From assembly GCA_016721385.1 (NCBI GenBank), contig JADKIE010000002.1, forward strand, positions 186,001 to 250,000: a stretch of 64,000 nucleotides of DNA, given 5' to 3'. The notes beneath the pieces are model-generated. The model had not been told where the DNA came from. It made no database searches and saw nothing but the letters and a program-made list of their open reading frames with translations. Source of the stretch: Chitinophagaceae bacterium. GTDB lineage: Bacteria; Bacteroidota; Bacteroidia; Chitinophagales; Chitinophagaceae. Positions within the stretch are counted from its first letter, which is position 1. Each line of letters opens with the position of its first letter. This document shows, piece by piece, positions 46,894 through 55,411 of the stretch. Made by a program: the position numbers and the translations under genes.

Positions 46894-47041
46894 GTGAAAA
46901 AGCAGGAGGAGGCTTGAGTTGCACTAAACTTTAAAAGAATTGAATTGTCTAATAAAAATATCAATAATATTATGCGTATTTGTTGTAATAATTGGGCAGT
47001 TAAACTATTTAAATTAAATTTATACCATACAAAAATTAACT

Positions 47042-47634
47042 ATGAGAAAACGAATCGTATATAGTTCATTATTTATCTTATTTATTTCTACGTTTTTAAG
47101 CTGTAAAAAACAGATCCTACCCCAACGCCTCCACCACCAATAAACCCATGCGATACTATTATTATTACTCCTTTTGCAACAAAAACGCATACTATTACCG
47201 GACAGTCGTTAGGTACTATTACTGTTACGTCACCAATAGGGTCGGGCTATACATATAGTATTGATGGCACTACGTTTCAGGCATCTGCCAACTTTTTTAA
47301 TTTGCCGGCCGGCAATCATACTTTAACTGTAAAAAACAGTTTAGGTTGTAAAGGCACTTTAGTAAATACCATTAATGGTTACGGTGCTAAATTTTTTAAT
47401 GTACGTACCATTATTAACGGCTATTGCGGGCCTTGCCATTTAAATGGTGGTGTTAGCGGTAGCAAAAATTTTGATGCCGATGATGCAGTTGTTGCCAATT
47501 GGGACAGAATAAAAGCAAGGGCAGTTGATAACCTTCCATCGCAAATGCCTGCGTTGCCAAATGCAGCATTAACGGCACAAGACAAACAGAAAATTACAGA
47601 TTGGGTTAATGCCGGACATAGAATAACGGATTAG
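47042..47634 (+). CDS. lipoprotein with SprB-like repeat and cytochrome-c-like CxxCH motif (one frameshift)
   Basis: ATG 47042 opens a lipoprotein signal (LFISTFLSCKK, lipobox Cys near residue 21). The run of six A at 47105-47110 then needs one more to give CKKTDPTPTPPPINPCDT and join the main frame. A short beta domain (GYTYSIDGTTFQASANFFN) resembles SprB-type repeats. The C-terminal domain has NGYCGPCHLNGG, a CxxCH haem-c motif, and QMPALPNAALTAQDKQKITD with WVNAGH, the usual end of a single-haem cytochrome c. Probably a surface or periplasmic electron carrier. It is convergent with DUF1501/DUF1800; such cytochromes often accompany these proteins. Role inferred. Confidence 0.78.
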
Positions 47635-47769
47635 GCCGATGATTTTTTTTCCCATTTGTTATAAAGGAAATGCACAAAGAACACAGTGAATAAATACTGT
47701 TTGGGGGTTGGTATTAATTGCTCTTAATAAACTTAATAATAGAATTCTTCTTCATTGAAAAACAGTGCA

Positions 47770-49359
47770 CTATCTTACCTTCATCATTGGCCTTACTTGC
47801 TGGTTGGTGCCGTTTTGAAAACGGGCATAATAAATACCATTGGGTAAATGTGATGCATCAAACGTAATGGTTTGTTTGCCTGCTGTGGCATAATCTTTCT
47901 CCAATAAGTTAGCGATTAATCTGCCGGAAGTATCCAAAATTTGTATCAAAGTATGGCCACCTTCGGTTGTAAACTCAATAGTTGTTTTATTGGTAAACGG
48001 ATTGGGGTAGTTGGTAATTACCGTACTGCCCGATGTACTTGGCGGTGCTGGCACTTTACATGTACCATCTTTTATTAAAGGCAAATCTTGCAGTGTTGTG
48101 TTAATGGCCGGAGGAAACAAACTTGTTACGGTAGTTTTTGGGAGGCAAAACCATTTTTCTAACAGTGTGGCATAAATGCTTCTAAAATCGTACTGCATAG
48201 GTACGTTATCGTTTACATTGGCATTGGTTGGTATGGTGGGGTTATCGCCTAAAACACCGCCCTGCACTGCTTTACCAAAAACAAATAGCGGAGCTGCTGC
48301 ACCATGATCGGTACCTACGCTGCTGTTACTTTTTATACGGCGTCCAAATTCGCTGTACGTCATCCCAACTACTCTATCTTCTACACCCAAAAAAACCAAA
48401 TCATCCTGAAAAGCTTTAATAGCATCACTTACCCTTCCCAACAGCGTTGCATGAGCACCCACGGTAGTGTCGGTAGTTTGAGTTTGCAAACTATGCGTAT
48501 CAAAACCACCAAAACTTACCATATACACTCTTGTTTTTAGTCCGCCTTTTATTAATCTAGCCACAATTTTTAATTGATCGGCCAGGCTATTGTTGGTTGG
48601 ATAAGGGTTTTGCTGTGTTACACTATTTGCTGCTGCAATAATTGTACTGGAGTATTGCTGTGTTTGCTTAGCAATGGTACGTACAAAGCTTAGCTCTTTA
48701 CCTGCTTTGGTTGCAGGCACAGGGTCGCTTGTGCCGTTTACTAATTGATAAAAATTGGTAGCGCTTGTAATACTCATGGCCATATTTACACTTGGTCCTT
48801 GTGTGGTAAGTGTAGCTGTAGATCCTATTTGTATAGCCAATGGATCTTTCATACTGGTGTTTGGATATCCGTTGGGGAAATTAGGATATTCATAATTCAA
48901 ATATCTGCCTGCCCAGCCGGTATAAGCTTCCTGGCTGCTGTTGCTGGCCGTCATCCAAATATCTGTTGCTCTAAAATGAGAAAAATTAGGTTCCGGATAT
49001 CCTACCGCCTGAATTACTTTTAATTTGTTCTCGTTATACATTGTTTGCAACCCGGTCATACTCGGATGGAGGCCTGTATTTGTATATCCGTTTAAGCGTA
49101 AGATGCTGTTTTCGGGAATGGCAATATTAGTACGGGCTGCGTTGTATAAGTTATATGTACTTATAGGAATAACCATATTTAGTCCATCGTTTCCGCCCGA
49201 TAGTTGCACAATTACCAATACATGATCGGTATCTGTGCCGGTGCCCATTAATGCCTGCACTAATGGAGAATCGGCATTAAGTGCTTTTACAGCATATCCA
49301 CTTATTAAAGCCGGAACACTTGCTGCTATTGATTTTCCTAAAAATTCTCTACGTTTCAT
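47770..49359 (-). CDS. DUF1501 family secreted protein with Tat-like signal and T9SS tail
   Basis: DUF1501 proteins resemble sulfatase/alkaline-phosphatase-fold enzymes, but no activity is established. The N-terminus MKRREFLGKSIAASVPALI has a twin-arginine motif. Then HVLVIVQLSGGNDGLNMVIP, SHFRATDIWMT, YMVSFGGFDTHSLQTQ, SEFGRRIKSNSSVGTDHGAA and FVFGKAVQGGV follow, all DUF1501 blocks. After residue about 440 a T9SS type A tail begins (NYPNPFTNKTTIEF, HLPNGIYYARF). Length of 529 is normal with the tail. It stands 66 nt after the DUF1800 gene, same strand, the usual partner. Confidence 0.9.
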   Translation of the reverse strand: MKRREFLGKSIAASVPALISGYAVKALNADSPLVQALMGTGTDTDHVLVIVQLSGGNDGLNMVIPISTYNLYNAARTNIAIPENSILRLNGYTNTGLHPSMTGLQTMYNENKLKVIQAVGYPEPNFSHFRATDIWMTASNSSQEAYTGWAGRYLNYEYPNFPNGYPNTSMKDPLAIQIGSTATLTTQGPSVNMAMSITSATNFYQLVNGTSDPVPATKAGKELSFVRTIAKQTQQYSSTIIAAANSVTQQNPYPTNNSLADQLKIVARLIKGGLKTRVYMVSFGGFDTHSLQTQTTDTTVGAHATLLGRVSDAIKAFQDDLVFLGVEDRVVGMTYSEFGRRIKSNSSVGTDHGAAAPLFVFGKAVQGGVLGDNPTIPTNANVNDNVPMQYDFRSIYATLLEKWFCLPKTTVTSLFPPAINTTLQDLPLIKDGTCKVPAPPSTSGSTVITNYPNPFTNKTTIEFTTEGGHTLIQILDTSGRLIANLLEKDYATAGKQTITFDASHLPNGIYYARFQNGTNQQVRPMMKVR

Positions 49360-49425
49360 AATAGTTCATTTTGCTGAATGGTGAGTGCTTAAATAATTAC
49401 TACCAATAACTATTGACCAATAACT

Positions 49426-51116
49426 TTACGACAATTGGTATTCACTTAAATTCATTAAATACCTGAACAAATCTTTCAATCTTGTATTTACAATATTAAA
49501 ATTAGCCGTTGATGGATTAGCGATATATGCACTCCAGGCATTTGTCCAGTAATAGTCGTACAACTGATTACTTAACAACATTTGTGTTTTCATTTGTTGT
49601 TTTGCCTGCGGAGATACGCTCATTCTGTACAAATATTTTATAGCATCGTCAATTAAATCATTTGGATTGCCCGGGTTTGATAAGGTTTTGGCAAAATCCA
49701 CAAAATTAAATTGCATCCTAAAACTGTTTCGGGAGTAGCCGGAGTTTGTCATAATATCTGTAAACTGATTTCTTTTGGGTAAAGAATCGGTTGTTATCCA
49801 AATTTCATGAAAAGACGGCTCTTGATAATAAGCAGGAATACCAGCTACATTCGGCGGATTATGTAAATTAAGGCCTTGTAATATCATGTGATAATAAAGT
49901 GTATTCCAATGCCCGTAATTAGTATCCCAATCTGTTGCTAAAGGCATTTTTACTTCGTACTCCCTCATTGCTCCAATTACAATATCGGCAGGTGTTTTTA
50001 TTAAACAACCTTGGTTTGCAACATCAAAAAAATGTTCGCTTTTAAACAAAGTAGTTAGCACAGGTTTAATATCGTAATTGCTGCTTCTAAAAATATCTGC
50101 CAAAGGCGTAATTACATTTGCTTCGGTTGCAGCATCTATTTCATAATAAATAAAAAAGCGATAAAATTTGCGTACAATAAATTTTGCTACTTCATTTTGA
50201 GCAAAAATCATGTTTAACAAATCGGTTAATTCCAAATCGCCGGCTGTAGCACCTGTACGCCCTGTAATTAGGGTGTTATTAAAAAAAGAAGAAAATTGTT
50301 TATTATTTGTATCATGCCTGCTTGCCGTAAAAATTCCCTGAGCAGGCTGGCCGTTTACGCCCCAATTGCCTATTTGCCAACCTGTTAATACTCTGGCGGC
50401 TTCTTTTACATCACTTTCTGTGTACTTGCTATCCGGGCCTTTGCCCAGTGTAAATAGCTCTTGCAACTCTCTGGCATAGTTTTCATCAGGTGCTGCTTTT
50501 GTGTTTAAGTATCCATTAAGGTAATTTAACATGGCAGCATTTTTAGTAATGTCTCTTACCATTGTTTTAAAATTGCCCAAACAATTTTGCCGTAGTGTTG
50601 TATGCTGTTGATATATCCAATTACCATAAAAACTTCATTTCCCTGATTTCCAAAATGGTTTATCCAAAAAAACATCAGCTTCTCTCTTATACTTCTATCT
50701 TGATTAATTAATACGCCTGTCCACCACTTGTAGTACGAATTTTGGCGGCGTCCCTGCGTATCGCTATGGTAGTTCCAATCGTTTGCCCATGTAGTACCTT
50801 GTGCTATATTGGTGTCGGGTGTTTGGCCGGTTTGTACATCGGTACTTGTGGTATATTCCTTTAAAGGCGGTGCTGGCTCGGGTGCCGCAGGATTTAATAA
50901 TTCATCTACAGCCTGGCTCATTGTACGGGTTACAAAATAATCTACATCTGTTTTTTTTGCACCAAACATGGCTCGTTTTAAAAGATGTGTTACTTCATTG
51001 GTTGTCCATGCACCTGCATAAGGGTTAATACCACTTAATGTTCGGGCTGGCGATGCAAATGGTACTGATGTTTTTTTCTTTGTCTTACCTGCGGTAAGAA
51101 AGTCTCTTCTATCCAT
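49426..51116 (-). CDS. DUF1800 family protein (one frameshift)
   Basis: DUF1800 proteins are large helical exported proteins of unknown function, almost always paired with DUF1501. The start MDRRDFLTAGKTKKK is Tat-like. Family blocks are THLLKRAMFGAKKTDVDYFV, RSIREKLMFFWINHFGN, YARELQELFTLGKG and EAARVLTGWQIG. One T missing at 50628-50632 breaks the frame; adding it gives NEVFYGNWIYQQHTTLRQNC, running into GNFKTMVRDITKNAAML. Repaired length is about 564. It appears to be the first gene of a DUF1800-DUF1501 unit. Confidence 0.9.
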
Positions 51117-51241
51117 GGCAGTTTATTTGGAATAAGCTATAAATTATTTCGACTATAATTTTTCTGATGGGTTTAATAGGTTGTAGTATTTAACCTAGTT
51201 TCTTCTTTTGGTCTTTCGTCTTTGCTAAGATAACAAAAATA

Positions 51242-51264
51242 ATGCCCAACATAAAGCCGGGCAT
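51242..51264 (-). terminator. rho-independent terminator of the thiolase gene
   Basis: ATGCCC and GGGCAT arms with an 11-nt loop, followed on the minus strand by TATTTTTG, 25 nt after the thiolase stop. Confidence 0.7.
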
Positions 51265-51288
51265 ATTAAATTTAAGTTTATAGTATTT

Positions 51289-52467
51289 TTACTCAATATT
51301 TTCAATTATGCCGGCAATACCCTGGCCGCCGCCAACACAGGCCGATACCATGCCGTATTTCTTTTTCAGGCGTTTCATATCGTTTAATAATTGCACTGTT
51401 AATTTACAACCTGTACAGCCCAAAGGATGCCCGAGAGCAATAGCGCCACCGTTAATATTTACTATATCCTGATTAAGATTTAAAGCTCGTATTACAGCTA
51501 AAGATTGCGATGCAAAAGCTTCGTTTAATTCTATTAAATCTATATCGTTTAAAGTCATTCCTGCTTGCTTTAATACTTTTGGTATAGCCTCTACGGGTCC
51601 AATACCCATAATACGAGGAGGCACACCAATGCTGGCACAATTTACCAGCCTGCCAATTGGTTTTAAACCTAATTCGTTCACCATTTTTTCGCTCATTACT
51701 ATTACAAAAGCTGCACCATCACTGGTTTGTGAGCTATTGCCTGCAGTAACACAACCTCCTGCAGCAAAAGCCGGTTTCAATTTCGCCAAACCTTCTATAC
51801 TGGTATCTGCCCTTACGCCCTCATCAGTATCTACAACAAAATTTCTTTTTTGTTTTTTCCCCTTTTCATCTAAATAAATTTCTTCAACATTTATGGGCAA
51901 AATTCCACTTTTAAAATAACCCTCCTTAATTGCATTGCCGGCTTTTAAGTGGCTTTTATAACTAAATGCATCTTGGTCTTCTCTGCTCACATTAAATTCT
52001 TTGGCAACTGCCTCGGCGGTTAAGCCCATACTTAAATAATAATCGGGTTCGGTTGTTGCAATGGAATATGCCGGTACTGTTTTCCATCCTGCTGTAGGTA
52101 CAAGGCTCATGCTTTCTACGCCGCCGGCTATAATACAATCTGCCATACCACTTCTTATTTTTGCGGTTGCGGTAGCAATAGCTTCTAAACCACTGGCACA
52201 ATACCTGTTTATGGTAATACCTGCTGCAGCAATACCAACTGCTCTGGCAGCAATAATACGGCCTACTTGTAAGCCTTGCTCTGCCTCTGGTACAGCATTA
52301 CCTACAATAACATCATCTACCCTTTTTGCATCTAATTGCGGTATACTTGCCAGTAAACCTTTAATTACATCAATTGCTAAATCATCTGGCCTTGTAAATC
52401 TAAAACCACCTTTTTTACTTTTGGTAACTGCGGTACGGTAACCAGCTATAATGTATGCTTCTTGCAT
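51289..52467 (-). CDS. fadA: acetyl-CoA C-acyltransferase (thiolase)
   Basis: A thiolase that cleaves 3-ketoacyl-CoA in beta-oxidation or condenses acetyl-CoA. The 392-residue product starts MQEAYIIAGYRTAVTKSKKG (ATG at 52465-52467; the frame extends 19 codons upstream without family similarity). The nucleophile Cys is in INRYCASGLEAIATA (near 90). The C-terminal motifs are NINGGAIALGHPLGCTG and VSACVGGGQGIAGI with the second catalytic Cys. Degradative versus biosynthetic role is not settled by sequence alone. No fadB-like partner is adjacent. No defect seen. Confidence 0.93.
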   Translation of the reverse strand: MQEAYIIAGYRTAVTKSKKGGFRFTRPDDLAIDVIKGLLASIPQLDAKRVDDVIVGNAVPEAEQGLQVGRIIAARAVGIAAAGITINRYCASGLEAIATATAKIRSGMADCIIAGGVESMSLVPTAGWKTVPAYSIATTEPDYYLSMGLTAEAVAKEFNVSREDQDAFSYKSHLKAGNAIKEGYFKSGILPINVEEIYLDEKGKKQKRNFVVDTDEGVRADTSIEGLAKLKPAFAAGGCVTAGNSSQTSDGAAFVIVMSEKMVNELGLKPIGRLVNCASIGVPPRIMGIGPVEAIPKVLKQAGMTLNDIDLIELNEAFASQSLAVIRALNLNQDIVNINGGAIALGHPLGCTGCKLTVQLLNDMKRLKKKYGMVSACVGGGQGIAGIIENIE

Positions 52468-52551
52468 TATTGAATATTTTATATGTAAGATGTAATATTG
52501 GTTGTTTATGCAACCATGTACCAAAGATAAAAAATTTGAAAGGGAAAACTG

Positions 52552-52559
52552 TATTTTTG
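52552..52559 (+). promoter_or_regulatory. TAnnTTTG promoter element of the toxin-antitoxin-pyrD unit
   Basis: TATTTTTG, exact match, 16 nt before the antitoxin ATG. TTTG at 52535-52538 is closer than the usual -33 spacing. Confidence 0.45.
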
Positions 52560-52574
52560 TATAAATAAAATTTT

Positions 52575-52802
52575 ATGGCAAAACGAATTCTTATAGAATT
52601 AAAGAGTGCTAAAGCTAATAAACTTATAAAAGACCTTGAGGACCTAAATATTATTAAAATAGTAAGCGATCCGTTATTGAGCTTAACCGGCAAAAAAAGA
52701 GTTCAGGGCAGAAATTTTTTAAATGCACTTAAAGAGGCAAAATTGGCTGAGCAAGGGAAAATAAAATTGAAAACTGCCCAAAGTTTATTAGATGAGTTAT
52801 AA
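52575..52802 (+). CDS. antitoxin-like small protein of a RelE-type pair
   Basis: A 75-residue basic protein. The N-terminal half is AKRILIELKSAKANKLIKDL and the C-terminal half is helical and charged (KEAKLAEQGKIKLKTAQSLL). It is called an antitoxin mainly from context: it immediately precedes and overlaps (by 11 nt) a RelE/ParE-type toxin gene, and its size and helix-rich tail fit a toxin-binding partner. No DNA-binding fold is clearly recognisable. Own promoter candidate at 52552-52559. Confidence 0.7.
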   Translation: MAKRILIELKSAKANKLIKDLEDLNIIKIVSDPLLSLTGKKRVQGRNFLNALKEAKLAEQGKIKLKTAQSLLDEL

Positions 52803-53121
52803 TATTATTCGTACCTCCGAGTTTACAAAGCATCTCAAACAATTAGCTAAAAAATATCCTTCTTTAAAAAGGGACTATGAAATATTACTTTCTATCCTAC
52901 AAACAAATCCAACAACAGGAACTTCATTAGGACAAAATTGCTATAAACTCAGATGGAAAATTTCATCCAAGCAAACTGGTAAGAGTGGTGGTGCCAGAGT
53001 AATTACTTATGTAAAAATTGAAAGAAAAACAATTACTTTATTAGATGTATATGATAAGGCTGACAAAGAAAATATTACCGAAAAAGATTTATCTGCTTTA
53101 TTAAAAAAGATAGACGACTAA
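52792..53121 (+). CDS. RelE/ParE-family toxin
   Basis: A 109-residue toxin-fold protein. SEFTKHLKQLAKKYPSLKRD matches the N-terminal helices of RelE/ParE toxins, and GQNCYKLRWKISSKQTGKSG with GARVITYVKIERKTITLLDV matches the central beta-sheet. RelE-type toxins cleave mRNA on the ribosome; ParE-type poison gyrase. Which applies is not decidable. The ATG lies 11 nt before the antitoxin stop. The stop overlaps the pyrD ATG as TAATG, so the pair and pyrD are translationally linked. Confidence 0.82.
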   Translation: MSYNIIRTSEFTKHLKQLAKKYPSLKRDYEILLSILQTNPTTGTSLGQNCYKLRWKISSKQTGKSGGARVITYVKIERKTITLLDVYDKADKENITEKDLSALLKKIDD

Positions 53122-54191
53122 TGTATAAAATCTTTCGTTCTTTTCTGTTTTTATTTGAGCCTGAATGGGTGCATTATTTTAGTATGAATAGCCTTAGGTT
53201 CATTTGTAAATTACCTTTTGGCAAATTGATTGTTAAAAAATTATTTCAACCAACTAAGATTTTGAATTTTGAATTTTTGAATTTACGATTTAAAAATAAA
53301 GTAGGCCTTGCTGCCGGTTTTGATAAAAATGCCCAATACTTAAATGAATTAGAAGCACTTGGTTTTGGTTTTGTAGAAATTGGAACCGTAACTCCCAAGC
53401 CTCAAGCCGGTAACGATAAACCCCGTTTGTTTCGTTTACCAAAAGATAAAGCACTTATTAACAGAATGGGTTTTAATAATGATGGAGTGGAGGTTATTGC
53501 ACAAAGGCTTAAAAGTTGGAAGTTGGCGGCCTGCCTACCGGACAGGCAGGTTGACAGCAAACCTCAAACTGTAAACTGCAAACTGATTATTGGTGGTAAC
53601 ATTGGCAAAAACAAAACCACACCTAACGATGATGCCTGGAAAGATTATGAAATTTGCTTTACAGCTTTACATCCTTATGTAGATTATTTTGTAGTAAATG
53701 TAAGCAGCCCAAATACACCTGGTTTAAGAGAGTTACAGGAAAAAGATTCCTTGAAAAAAATATTATCTAATCTGCAAACGCTAAACGCTAAACTTCTAAA
53801 CCCTAAACCAATTTTACTTAAAATAGCCCCAGATTTAACCACTGAGCAATTAGATGATGTAATAGATTTGGCTTTAGAAATTAACTTGGATGGATTGGTA
53901 GCAACAAATACTACTATAAGTAGAGAAGGTCTTAGTCGTCAGTCGTCAGTCATCAGTCGTCAGCTGGGCGGTTTAAGCGGTTTGCCTGTTAAAGAAAGAA
54001 GTAACGAAATAGTAAAATACATTTATATAAAAACAAATGGAAAAATACCTATAATTGCAAGTGGCGGTATATTTACAGCTTCTGATGCTAAAGAAAAACT
54101 AAATGCAGGAGCAAGTTTAATACAAGTATGGACTGGCTTTATTTACGAAGGCCCAAGTATTGTAAAAAAAATATGCAACGAAATTAATTAA
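53121..54191 (+). CDS. pyrD: dihydroorotate dehydrogenase (quinone), with in-frame word repeats
   Basis: A class 2 membrane-associated flavoenzyme that passes electrons from dihydroorotate to quinone. Motifs seen: VGLAAGFDKNAQYLNELEAL, FVEIGTVTPKPQAGNDKPRL, INRMGFNNDG, GGNIGKNK, VVNVSSPNTPGLRELQ with the catalytic Ser and LVATNTT. It ends in GGIFTASDAKEKLNAGAS and VWTGFIYEGPSIVKKI. Several surface stretches are built from repeats: KILNFEFLNLRF, SWKLAACLPDRQVDSKPQTV, NAKLLNPKPI and SRQSSVISRQLGG. The second replaces a short loop by about 20 residues, making the protein 356 residues long. Reading frame intact throughout. Its ATG overlaps the toxin stop. Confidence 0.94.
   Translation: MYKIFRSFLFLFEPEWVHYFSMNSLRFICKLPFGKLIVKKLFQPTKILNFEFLNLRFKNKVGLAAGFDKNAQYLNELEALGFGFVEIGTVTPKPQAGNDKPRLFRLPKDKALINRMGFNNDGVEVIAQRLKSWKLAACLPDRQVDSKPQTVNCKLIIGGNIGKNKTTPNDDAWKDYEICFTALHPYVDYFVVNVSSPNTPGLRELQEKDSLKKILSNLQTLNAKLLNPKPILLKIAPDLTTEQLDDVIDLALEINLDGLVATNTTISREGLSRQSSVISRQLGGLSGLPVKERSNEIVKYIYIKTNGKIPIIASGGIFTASDAKEKLNAGASLIQVWTGFIYEGPSIVKKICNEIN
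53259..53281 (+). repeat. GAATTTT run in pyrD shared with rsmE
   Basis: A 23-bp stretch of GAATTTT units, identical to part of 62408-62438 inside rsmE. In pyrD it encodes ILNFEFL in frame. Confidence 0.85.
53530..53550. repeat. CCTGCCT...AGGCAGG palindromic element inside pyrD
   Basis: Arms CCTGCCT and AGGCAGG around ACCGGAC. It is read in frame as ACLPDRQV, in a stretch (GTAAACTGCAAACTG follows) absent from ordinary PyrD loops. It shares TGCCTACCGG and AGGCAGG with the element at 62438-62457. Confidence 0.85.
53772..53966 (+). repeat. CTAAAC and AGTCGTC word runs in pyrD
   Basis: 53772-53808 is built from GCTAAAC and CTTCTAAAC units, matching the coding strand of rsmE at 62076-62116 over TAAACTTCTAAA. 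53931-53966 is built from AGTCGTC/AGTCATC units, matching pdhC linker words. Both stay in frame. Confidence 0.8.
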
Positions 54192-54247
54192 AACCACATC
54201 TTTACAAATACAAAATAATTTTTTAACAATTAAAATAAACAATTACC

Positions 54248-54517
54248 ATGAGCGAAGAAGTAAAAAAAACAGGCGAAGAAGCACCGGAAGAAAAAGGCTT
54301 TTTTGACAAATTGAAAGACAAGTTTGAAGACATTAAAGACAAGGCTGAAGAAGTTTGGGACAAAGTAGAAGATAAAGCAGAGGAAGTATGGGACAAGGTG
54401 GAAGACAAAGCTGAAGATGCCTGGGATGCTACAAAAGAAAAAGCACACGACTTAAAAGAAAAAATTGCCGACAAATTTGATGGCGATGCTGATAAAAAAG
54501 AAGAGCCAAAAAGCTAA
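54248..54517 (+). CDS. small acidic amphipathic-repeat (apolipoprotein/YtxH-like) protein
   Basis: An 89-residue, highly charged, all-helical protein. After MSEEVKKTGEEAPEEKGFFD it repeats an 11-14-residue unit (DKAEEVWDKVE, twice almost verbatim, then DKAEDAWDATKEK). Positive and negative residues are spaced for one amphipathic face with regular Trp. Such patterns occur in late-embryogenesis-abundant-like, apolipoprotein-like and YtxH-type proteins. A stress or membrane-surface role is plausible but not shown. It has its own terminator (54538-54566). Confidence 0.65.
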   Translation: MSEEVKKTGEEAPEEKGFFDKLKDKFEDIKDKAEEVWDKVEDKAEEVWDKVEDKAEDAWDATKEKAHDLKEKIADKFDGDADKKEEPKS

Positions 54518-54537
54518 TTCAATTTTTAAATTACTTT

Positions 54538-54566
54538 AATCCGGTTTTTCACAAACCGGATTTTTT
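54538..54566 (+). terminator. rho-independent terminator
   Basis: AATCCGGTTT and AAACCGGATT arms, short loop, then a T run; directly after the amphipathic-repeat gene. Confidence 0.85.
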
Positions 54567-54579
54567 ATACCTATATAAT

Positions 54580-54587
54580 TATATTTG
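54580..54587 (+). promoter_or_regulatory. TAnnTTTG promoter element of the first terC gene
   Basis: TATATTTG, exact match, 14 nt before the ATG at 54602. Confidence 0.5.
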
Positions 54588-54601
54588 CAGAAAACGAACA
54601 C

Positions 54602-55378
54602 ATGGATCAATTATTAACTATAGATGCACTTACCAGTTTAATAGCCCTCACTTTTATGGAAATTTTGTTGGGCATCGATAACGTAATTTTTGTATCTATT
54701 ATTTTAGGCAGGTTACCCAATGACGCAGATAAAAAGAAAGCCTCTTTGGCATGGATGATTGTAGGTATTGCCATGCGATTAATTTTACTTTTCTTTTTAG
54801 CACAATTAATAGAACGTACGGGTGAGTTGTTTACCATTTTACATCATTCGGTAAGTTTAAAAGATATTATTACGTTAGGTGGAGGATTATTTTTATTAGT
54901 TAGCACAACACTTGAAATACATAATAAATTAGAAGGCGAAGACCCAAATGAAAAAGTAAAAAATCAAAAAGCTGCCACTTTAAAATCAATTATTGGTCAA
55001 ATATTAATTATAGATATTGTTTTTAGTTTTGATGGCATTATTACAGCCATTGGCATGGTAAAAAATGATTTTTTTATTATACGAGTAATTGCCGTATTAA
55101 TTGCCATGGCTTTTATGTTTGTATTTGCACCTAAAATATCTTCGTTTATACATAAACACCCAACTTTTAAAATGCTGGCGTTATCATTTTTAATTTTAAT
55201 TGCAGTACTGTTGGTTGTTGAGGGCATACATGTAGATGCTGTACATATACCGCACGGCTATATTTACTTTGCCATGGCATTTTCGTTTACCGTAGAAATA
55301 TTGAATATGCAACTACGCAAAAAATCGAAACCTGTGGAGTTAAGAGAACCTCATCTTACAGAAGAAACAAATAAATAG
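54602..55378 (+). CDS. TerC family integral membrane protein (copy 1)
   Basis: A 258-residue membrane protein with seven to eight helices of the TerC family (LysE-like superfamily). Other members are implicated in tellurite resistance or in Mn2+ export. Conserved acidic membrane motifs are seen: EILLGIDNVIFVSIILG near residue 20 and DIVFSFDGIITAIGM near 140. These two Asp-rich helices are the presumed ion sites. The region SSFIHKHPTFKMLALSFLIL is shared almost verbatim with the next gene. Substrate here unknown. The 3' end lies 33 nt before copy 2. No tellurite genes nearby. Confidence 0.88.
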   Translation: MDQLLTIDALTSLIALTFMEILLGIDNVIFVSIILGRLPNDADKKKASLAWMIVGIAMRLILLFFLAQLIERTGELFTILHHSVSLKDIITLGGGLFLLVSTTLEIHNKLEGEDPNEKVKNQKAATLKSIIGQILIIDIVFSFDGIITAIGMVKNDFFIIRVIAVLIAMAFMFVFAPKISSFIHKHPTFKMLALSFLILIAVLLVVEGIHVDAVHIPHGYIYFAMAFSFTVEILNMQLRKKSKPVELREPHLTEETNK

Positions 55379-55389
55379 GTTTAGTTAGC

Positions 55390-55397
55390 TATTTTTG
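55390..55397 (+). promoter_or_regulatory. TAnnTTTG promoter element of the second terC gene
   Basis: TATTTTTG, exact match, 14 nt before the ATG at 55412, the same spacing as for copy 1. Confidence 0.5.
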
Positions 55398-55411
55398 CAC
55401 AAATATTTTTT

